19,004 bases of DNA from Limiplasma sp031556335 (GTDB lineage Bacteria > Bacillota > Clostridia > Christensenellales > Aristaeellaceae): positions 1-19,004 of the forward strand of contig JAVBTE010000108.1 of the NCBI GenBank assembly GCA_031556335.1, given 5' to 3'. Made by a program: the position numbers and the translations under genes. Shown piece after piece: positions 14,398-19,004 of this stretch. The first letter of the stretch is position 1; each line of letters begins with the position of its first letter. The notes under the pieces are model-generated. The model was not told the origin of the DNA. It did no database searches and saw only the letters and a list, made by a program, of their open reading frames with translations.

Positions 14398-15566
14398 GGG
14401 GCGCTCCTTCCGGATGTGCCGGGTCGGGCATGGGATTTGAGTTCGATCAGCCGCCGATAGCGCGCCACCACCTGCTGGATCAGCACGTCCCAGGGAATGG
14501 GGATGGTGTCCCGGGCCCGGGCGCCCACCCCGGCGCAATGGGGCAGGGCCTTTACAATGGCTTCCGCGATGCTTTCCACGGTGTTTTGGCACAAAAAGCC
14601 GTTATCGTTGTGGACGATGCCTTCCGCCGAGCAGGTGTTTTCCACCAAAAGGGCGGGGGTACCCATGGCCGCCGCCTCCCGCACCACCATGGGGGCGTTG
14701 TCGTACAGGGAGGGAAACACCAGCAGATCGGAACGCTGGTACAGGGCCAGCAGGGTGGGCCGGTCCCGCAGGAAGCCGGTAAACAGCACCCGGTCCGAAA
14801 GGCCCAGCTCGCCGCTGAGGCGGCGCATGGCCTTCGCGTCATACCCGGCCCCCACCATCAGCAACTGAAAATCAAGCCCTTGCCGCATCAGCAGGGCGCA
14901 GGCCCGCAGAATTTTTTCCACATTCTTTTTCCGGTCCATTTGCCCCGCAAAAATCAGCGTGGGCACACCCTCCCGCAGGGGATATTGCAACAGGGCGGCG
15001 TTTCGCTGCTCCGGCGTTACGCTGAGGGGATTGGTGCCGTTGGGCATGGCCACGATGTGGCCCCGGTAGCCATAGTCCCGCAGCACCTGGGCGGTGCGCT
15101 GGTTCACGGCCCACACCTCGTCGCAGGAGCGGTAAAAGCGCAACACATATACAAGGCCCAGCCGGGCCAAAACGCGGCTGCCCGTGGCTTTATAAAAATC
15201 GTCGTAGTATTTGCTGTGAAAGGTGGCCACCAGGGGCACGCCCAAACGGCGGGCCAGGCGGCGGGCCTCCCGGCCTGCCAGAAAGGGGCTGTGGGCGTGG
15301 ACAATGTCAAAGGGCAGGTCTTTCGCGGCCTTGCGGAAAGCCCGGCTCAGGCGGGGCACGCCCACCCGGTAGCTTTCTCCGGGAATGGGCACGCCCGGAT
15401 ACAAAAGGGTTTCACATTCCTGGGCTTCCGGATAGGCGGGGTTGCTGGGGGCCACATAAACGCTGCGGTGGCCCATCCGGGCCAGGGCCGCGCAGTAGCC
15501 CAGCATCACACGGCCAACGCCGTCCAAAGAAGGGGGATAGGTCTCGCAGAACTGACCAATGAGCAC
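14394..15566 (-). CDS. GT4-family glycosyltransferase, probably glycolipid synthesis
   Basis: A 390-residue GT-B retaining glycosyltransferase. The N-terminal acceptor domain starts IGQFCETYPPSLDGVGR, includes DIVHAHSPF, and the C-terminal donor domain has FAGQMDRKKNVEKIL, LLMVGAGYD and the nucleotide-sugar site PSLYDNAPMVVREAAAMG with its EX7E-like acidic residues (E..EN..). It resembles diacylglycerol glucosyltransferases and related membrane-lipid enzymes of Gram-positive bacteria; sugar and acceptor are not determined. The start is GTG at 15566 with GGAAGG eight bases upstream. It is transcribed from its own TATAAT promoter and coupled to the flippase-like gene by an ATGA overlap, suggesting that the two together make and place a surface glycolipid. 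Confidence 0.86.
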   Translation of the reverse strand: MLIGQFCETYPPSLDGVGRVMLGYCAALARMGHRSVYVAPSNPAYPEAQECETLLYPGVPIPGESYRVGVPRLSRAFRKAAKDLPFDIVHAHSPFLAGREARRLARRLGVPLVATFHSKYYDDFYKATGSRVLARLGLVYVLRFYRSCDEVWAVNQRTAQVLRDYGYRGHIVAMPNGTNPLSVTPEQRNAALLQYPLREGVPTLIFAGQMDRKKNVEKILRACALLMRQGLDFQLLMVGAGYDAKAMRRLSGELGLSDRVLFTGFLRDRPTLLALYQRSDLLVFPSLYDNAPMVVREAAAMGTPALLVENTCSAEGIVHNDNGFLCQNTVESIAEAIVKALPHCAGVGARARDTIPIPWDVLIQQVVARYRRLIELKSHARPGTSGRSAP

Positions 15567-15644
15567 TGAACCATCCTTCCATTCTGTATTGGGAGGGCCG
15601 AGCCCTTCTAAACCACCCCGGTTGTACCGCTTTACGGTGACGCC

Positions 15645-15673
15645 ATTATATCATAGCCCAATGGGTTTGGGAA
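15645..15673 (-). promoter_or_regulatory. Promoter of the glycosyltransferase/flippase operon
   Basis: On the minus strand a perfect TATAAT (15645-15650) lies 17 bases from TTCCCA (15668-15673), a poor -35 box. The leader of about 70 bases includes a small GC hairpin near 15590-15605. Confidence 0.6.
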
Positions 15674-15740
15674 TCGAACAGGGGGTTCTCAGGAAAATCT
15701 AATCCCATTCGCTGTCACCATGCCTGCTGGCATGGTCCGC

Positions 15741-15769
15741 TTGCCATCCGCCCCGCCATCCGGTATACT
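15741..15769 (+). promoter_or_regulatory. Sigma-A promoter of the DUF2974 hydrolase gene
   Basis: TTGCCA (15741-15746) and TATACT (15764-15769) are 17 bases apart, so transcription starts near 15776. This rules out the longer reading frame that begins at 15720. Confidence 0.72.
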
Positions 15770-15818
15770 GGAAGCACAGGAAAGAACGCGCAAGCCATGG
15801 CAAAACAGGAGGAACCCC

Positions 15819-17000
15819 GTGTACAACATTGAGGAGCATGCCATTCAGGTGGGCGGGCTGACGCTTGAGGAACGCCCCTTTGATGAAATCGACAGCCTGA
15901 TCCTGACCCAGATCGTATACATGCCCATGGAGGGCTTTTTGGACCGGGAAACGCGGGCCGATATCAAAGACCTGTGGGCCTTTTTGCGCCAGGAATACCC
16001 GGACAGCTTCACCGACCCCTTTCAGCGCAAGCGGTATTCGCTGACCCGGGTCTGCGCCGAAGCGCCCCGCTACCGGGGCTTTGAGCTGCACGATTATGTC
16101 AACAAAATCGACGTGGAGCTGGAAATGCAGTTCGCGGCCTGCGCCTTTGACCTGCCCACAGGGTATACGGCCATTGCCTTTCGGGGCACGGATTTGACCC
16201 TGGCAGGCTGGAAAGAGGACCTGAACATGTCCTTTATGACGGTGCCCTCCCAGCGGGAAGCCGTGGAATATACGGAGCGCATCGCGGCCCAAAGCGGCCG
16301 GGGGCTGTATTTGACCGGGCACAGCAAGGGGGGCAACCTGTCGGTATACGCCGGGGCCAACGTCTCCGGGGCGACCCGGGACCGCATCCGGCGGGTGCAC
16401 AGCTTCGACGGGCCGGGCATGGATGAGGACACCCTGCTAAGCCTGGGCTACGAGCTGGTGCGGGAGCGGATCGAAAGCTATATTCCCCAAAGCAGCGTGG
16501 TGGGCATGCTGTTGAACTACCATCCCGTTTATACCGTGGTGCGGAGCAAATCCCTGGGCATCCTGCAGCACGACGCCATGACCTGGCAGGTGGAGGACGG
16601 ACGGTTTGTCACCCTCAAGGAGCTGGACCTCAGCGGCCGGCTGACGGACGAGGCCATCCACAACTGGCTGAAGGAGATGGACTTCAGCGCCCGCAGGCTG
16701 CTGGTGGACACGCTGTACCAGGTGGTGGCGGCCGCCCAGGCCGAAACGGTCAGCGGGCTTGTGAAGGACTGGCAGGAAAGCTCGGTGCGGATGCTGGAGG
16801 CCCTGCGGGAACTGCCGCGAAGCACCCGCAAAAGCGTGCGCCGCATGCTGAGCCTGCTGTTCAGCACAGGGGCGGCGGAGGCCATCCGCATGATTTTGCC
16901 CCGTTCGCTGCTGAAGCTTGGCCAGGGCATGGAGATAGAAGAGGAAGGCAACGCGGAAAAGAATGAAAGCGAGCCCTCCCCGGCGCAATCAAAAGGATGA
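15819..17000 (+). CDS. Alpha/beta-hydrolase, DUF2974 (Mbeg1-like) family, lipase-like
   Basis: The product is 393 residues. It carries GHSKGGN with the nucleophile Ser169, preceded by AIAFRGTDLTLAGWKEDL, the oxyanion/strand region typical of class-3-lipase-like DUF2974 proteins. HSFDGPGMDE follows, likely supplying the catalytic aspartate, and a later histidine near YHPVYTVV is a candidate for the triad. There is no signal peptide, so it is probably cytoplasmic; the substrate is unknown. The C-terminal 100 residues are helical and Arg-rich, ending in an acidic low-complexity tail. GTG at 15819 is chosen because AGGAGG lies six bases upstream and because the promoter lies before it. Confidence 0.86.
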   Translation: MYNIEEHAIQVGGLTLEERPFDEIDSLILTQIVYMPMEGFLDRETRADIKDLWAFLRQEYPDSFTDPFQRKRYSLTRVCAEAPRYRGFELHDYVNKIDVELEMQFAACAFDLPTGYTAIAFRGTDLTLAGWKEDLNMSFMTVPSQREAVEYTERIAAQSGRGLYLTGHSKGGNLSVYAGANVSGATRDRIRRVHSFDGPGMDEDTLLSLGYELVRERIESYIPQSSVVGMLLNYHPVYTVVRSKSLGILQHDAMTWQVEDGRFVTLKELDLSGRLTDEAIHNWLKEMDFSARRLLVDTLYQVVAAAQAETVSGLVKDWQESSVRMLEALRELPRSTRKSVRRMLSLLFSTGAAEAIRMILPRSLLKLGQGMEIEEEGNAEKNESEPSPAQSKG

Positions 17001-17006
17001 TGGTTT

Positions 17007-17056
17007 TTCACCGCGCGAAACGCGGTGAAGGACGGGTCAAGGGTAGGGCCCTTGTT
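17007..17056. repeat. Inverted copy of the intergenic hairpin repeat between convergent genes
   Basis: A 9-bp hairpin (17007-17015 with 17021-17029) starts seven bases after the hydrolase stop codon. Bases 17021-17038 are identical to the complement of 3741-3758. The following bases resemble a decayed version of the rest of that element and run into the stop codon of the amidohydrolase gene. It may act as a shared terminator for the two converging genes. Confidence 0.6.
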
Positions 17057-17861
17057 AGGCGCGGGTGTCAAGCCCCCGCATAAAGCCTTCAAAATTCAAG
17101 TGCAGAATCATCTCCCGCTCCTCCGCCGTAAGGGGCAGGGCCAAAAAGCGGTCCAGCTCCCGGGCGGGGTCCCACATGGGATAGTCCGAGCCAAAAAACA
17201 CCCGGTGGGCCCCGTAGCGCCGGATGACCTCCACCGCCGTTTCCGGGGAGAGGGCATACAGGCTGCTGGAGCAGTCCACCCATAGATGGGGCCGCCCTGC
17301 CAGCACCTTCCAGCCCTCCTCCCACACGGACCAGCCCCCCAGATGGGCGCAGATCACGTGAAGGTTCGGCACCGCGTCCATGGCCCGGGCCATGCGCTCC
17401 GGCTGGCTAAAGGGGTAGCGGGTGTCTCCGGTGTGGGTCAAAAGGGGCATTTGAAGCTCCGCCATCGCCTGAAACAGGGCGACGGCTTTGGGGTCGTCCA
17501 GGGCAAAATGCTGAAAATCAGGGTGCAGCTTCACGCCGCGCAGCCCTCCGGCCCGGATGCGCAAAAGCTCGGCGCGCACGTCCGGATGCTCGGGATGCAG
17601 CGAGCCAAAGCCGGTGAGCCGCTCAGGGTGCTGCTGAACGGCCCGCATCAGGTAATCGTTCACGCTTTGCACCCGCCGCCAGGTGACCGCCACACTGTGC
17701 ACCAGAAAACGGGAGATGCCCGCAGCGTCCCCCCGGCTGAAAAGCGTATCCAGGGTGCCGTCCTGGGACATGGGAATCTCATAAAACTCGCCGATGGCAG
17801 CCGCGGCTTTCTGCGCGATGGCGTCGGGATAGATGTGGGCATGGGTGTCGATCACGGTCAA
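17055..17861 (-). CDS. Amidohydrolase (PF04909-type metal-dependent hydrolase)
   Basis: The product is a 268-residue TIM-barrel hydrolase. DTHAHIYPD gives H7 and H9 on the first strand, GVKLHPDFQ follows at 109-117 (K111, H113), then HTGD (H143), CAHLGG (H173) and GSDYPMWDP with the conserved metal-side D226. This is the amidohydrolase_2 / ACMSD-like pattern, covering decarboxylases and hydrolases; the substrate is not predictable. The start is TTG at 17861, seven bases after GAGGGG, giving a full-length first strand. A good sigma-A promoter lies close upstream. The last few codons lie next to the hairpin repeat and could have been altered by it, since the final GLDTRA has no conserved role. 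Confidence 0.87.
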   Translation of the reverse strand: MTVIDTHAHIYPDAIAQKAAAAIGEFYEIPMSQDGTLDTLFSRGDAAGISRFLVHSVAVTWRRVQSVNDYLMRAVQQHPERLTGFGSLHPEHPDVRAELLRIRAGGLRGVKLHPDFQHFALDDPKAVALFQAMAELQMPLLTHTGDTRYPFSQPERMARAMDAVPNLHVICAHLGGWSVWEEGWKVLAGRPHLWVDCSSSLYALSPETAVEVIRRYGAHRVFFGSDYPMWDPARELDRFLALPLTAEEREMILHLNFEGFMRGLDTRA

Positions 17862-17893
17862 ACGTAGCGCCCCTCTCCGGTAAACGTTATGTT

Positions 17894-17922
17894 ATCCTAC
17901 AACGCGGGGCAAAGCCTGTCAA
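17894..17922 (-). promoter_or_regulatory. Sigma-A promoter of the amidohydrolase gene
   Basis: On the minus strand a perfect TTGACA (17917-17922) and TAGGAT (17894-17899) are 17 bases apart, with a leader of about 25 bases. Confidence 0.75.
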
Positions 17923-17950
17923 GCGCGGCAGGCATAATGGCAACCCGTTG

Positions 17951-17976
17951 GGAACAGAATGGAAACAGAAATCGTT
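17951..17976 (+). promoter_or_regulatory. Possible ECF-type promoter of the sigma factor gene
   Basis: GGAAC (17951-17955) and CGTT (17973-17976) are 17 bases apart, the general form of ECF sigma promoters, about 40-70 bases before the sigma gene. It suggests autoregulation but the match is short. Confidence 0.4.
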
Positions 17977-18021
17977 CTTTTGATAAATCCCCGGGCGGCG
18001 GGAAGCGAAGGAGGCGAGGGT

Positions 18022-18573
18022 GTGGAAGGGCAGGAAAGGCTGCTGAAAAGGGCCCGCCAGGGGGACGGGGCGGCCTTTGAGGCGCTGTGCGAGCCGTATG
18101 TGGGCATGGTCTACCGCCATTGCCTGCACATGCTGGGCCGGCCTGCGGACGCCGAGGACGCGGCCCAGGAGACATTGCTGCGCGCCTTTCGGGCCATGCC
18201 CCGGTTTATGGGGCAGAGCGGCGTTTCCACCTGGCTGTTTCGCATTGCCCACAACACCTGCCTGGACGCGCTGAAACGGCCCGCTCGCAAGGCGGAGAGC
18301 GCCTCCATGGAGCGGCTGCGGGAAGAGGAAGGCTTTGAACCCCCTGCCCGGGAGGAAGGGCCGGAGGCCCGGTATGTGCGCGGGGCGGAGGAGGAGCGCC
18401 TCTGGCGGGCGGTGGAAACGCTGCCCGAAGAGCAGCGGGCCCTGATCAACCTGCGCTACGGTGACAACTTGAGCTACGAGGAGCTGGCCCGGATGACGGG
18501 GCTGAGGGAGGGCACGGTCAAGAGCAAGCTGAGCCGGGCCAAGGCCCGGCTGAAGGAGCTGCTTGGGCCATGA
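18022..18573 (+). CDS. ECF-family RNA polymerase sigma factor
   Basis: The product is 183 residues. Region 2 covers about 17-90, with the core-binding/-10 motif DAEDAAQETLLRAFR and STWLFRIAHNTCLD; region 4 covers about 127-183, with LPEEQRALINLRYGDNLSYEELA and the HTH TGLREGTVKSKLSRAKARL. This is a typical group 4 sigma factor that directs RNA polymerase to a stress or envelope regulon. GTG at 18022 is chosen because AAGGAGG lies seven bases before it; the in-frame ATG at 17959 has no such site, overlaps the promoter region and would add 21 residues outside the fold. A partial anti-sigma gene follows, and ECF-type sites lie before both genes. Confidence 0.93.
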   Translation: MEGQERLLKRARQGDGAAFEALCEPYVGMVYRHCLHMLGRPADAEDAAQETLLRAFRAMPRFMGQSGVSTWLFRIAHNTCLDALKRPARKAESASMERLREEEGFEPPAREEGPEARYVRGAEEERLWRAVETLPEEQRALINLRYGDNLSYEELARMTGLREGTVKSKLSRAKARLKELLGP

Positions 18574-18594
18574 ATGTATTTTTGAAAAAAACAG

Positions 18595-18622
18595 GGAACC
18601 ATTCCAAATCTTCGTCGTCTAA
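18595..18622 (+). promoter_or_regulatory. ECF-type promoter between sigma and anti-sigma genes
   Basis: GGAACC (18595-18600) and CGTCTAA (18616-18622) are separated by 15 bases, the same shape as the sigma-E class consensus (GGAACTT, about 15 bases, GTCTAA). It would drive the anti-sigma gene starting at 18668, letting the active sigma factor raise the level of its own inhibitor. Confidence 0.6.
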
Positions 18623-18667
18623 CGGAATGAACCCCCATAGGAGCGGCAAGGGGAAGGAGGTTGGCCC

Positions 18668-19004
18668 ATGAAAGCTTCGGAAAACAGCAGGGCGGAGGAA
18701 GCTTTGGCGAAACAGGACGCGCTGGAACGCGGGCTGACCGACCTTTTTCGGATGGAGCCGCCGGCAGGCTTTGACAGCGCCTGGAGAGGGGCCATCAGAC
18801 GGGAGGAAAGCATACAAATGACGCAGGAAAGAAAACGGGGAATGCCCGGACGGTTTTGGCGGGCGGCGGCGCCCGCCCTGGGCGCACTGGTGCTGGTACT
18901 TGGAACGCTGCTGACCGGCGCAGGGCTCCTGGGGAACGCGCCGGAAAAGGATGCCCTGGAAGAACCCATGGCGGCAGGGTCTGGGGCCGCGCCCCCGCCG
19001 GTGG
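18668..19004 (+). CDS. Probable anti-sigma factor, partial at window end
   Basis: Only the first 112 residues are inside the window, with no stop. AAGGAGG at 18654-18660 lies seven bases before ATG. The first 70 or so residues are charged and probably cytoplasmic (DLFRMEPPAGFDSAWR), followed by one hydrophobic segment (ALGALVLVLGTLLTGAGLLG) and then an acidic, Pro/Ala-rich start of an outer domain. A cytoplasmic head, a single membrane helix and an outer sensor domain directly after an ECF sigma gene is the standard arrangement for membrane anti-sigma factors. I do not see a zinc-binding HxxxCxxC motif in the visible part, so it is not the ZAS type. Identity rests mainly on position and topology. 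Confidence 0.75.
   Translation, partial: MKASENSRAEEALAKQDALERGLTDLFRMEPPAGFDSAWRGAIRREESIQMTQERKRGMPGRFWRAAAPALGALVLVLGTLLTGAGLLGNAPEKDALEEPMAAGSGAAPPPV

Noticed and set aside
13276..15569. Long plus-strand open frames opposite the flippase-like and glycosyltransferase genes.
   Set aside because: Low-complexity Gln/His/Gly-rich translations without motifs; the minus-strand frames have clear families and start signals.

Overview
The window looks like one contig end of a high-GC, low-redundancy Gram-positive anaerobe of the class Clostridia (Bacillota). The grounds are strong Shine-Dalgarno sites, frequent GTG and TTG starts, many clean sigma-A promoters with 17-base spacers, an XpaC-type gene, a membrane-glycolipid gene pair and clostridial IS remnants. 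No lineage below class can be fixed from the sequence. The first 175 bases are almost pure C and look like a sequencing or assembly artefact at a contig edge.

Layout. 202-3570 (minus) is a three-gene operon from one sigma-A promoter: a secreted substrate-binding plus von Willebrand A protein, an XpaC-like membrane protein and a membrane-anchored binding protein. 3809-4267 (minus) is a small P-loop kinase. 4433-8422 (minus) is a 1329-residue protein with a cysteine-rich head, three near-identical Ig-like repeats and a GLUG-type beta-repeat tail, without a signal peptide. 8549-12454 is a patchwork of debris around one intact operon: a frameshifted transposase tail, a tRNA-Arg(ACG) with its own promoter and terminator, a frameshifted and truncated oligopeptide-binding protein gene, a Y-family polymerase fragment, then arsR-hgcA-hgcB, then an IS3-family transposase tail touching the hgcB stop codon. 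12710-15566 (minus) holds a small secreted protein and a coupled glycosyltransferase/flippase-like pair. 15819-17000 (plus) is a DUF2974-type alpha/beta hydrolase, facing an amidohydrolase (17055-17861, minus). 18022 to the end is an ECF sigma factor and the start of its probable anti-sigma factor.

The most important content is arsR-hgcA-hgcB (10605-12272). The HgcA corrinoid cap-helix motif NVWCAAGK, the five-helix membrane domain, and an HgcB with two 4Fe-4S motifs, the VGCA cysteine and a terminal Cys pair are the accepted signature of microbial mercury methylation. An ArsR regulator overlaps hgcA by four bases and has a strong promoter with a palindrome over the -35 box. All three proteins carry extra cysteine clusters at a terminus. 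The operon is visibly more AT-rich than its neighbours and sits among transposase and pseudogene remnants, which suggests horizontal acquisition.

A second theme is a family of C/G-rich hairpin repeats lying just after stop codons (about 3666-3772, 12668-12710, 17007-17056, possibly 178-201). A third is a pair of ECF-type promoter sites around the sigma/anti-sigma genes, implying autoregulation.
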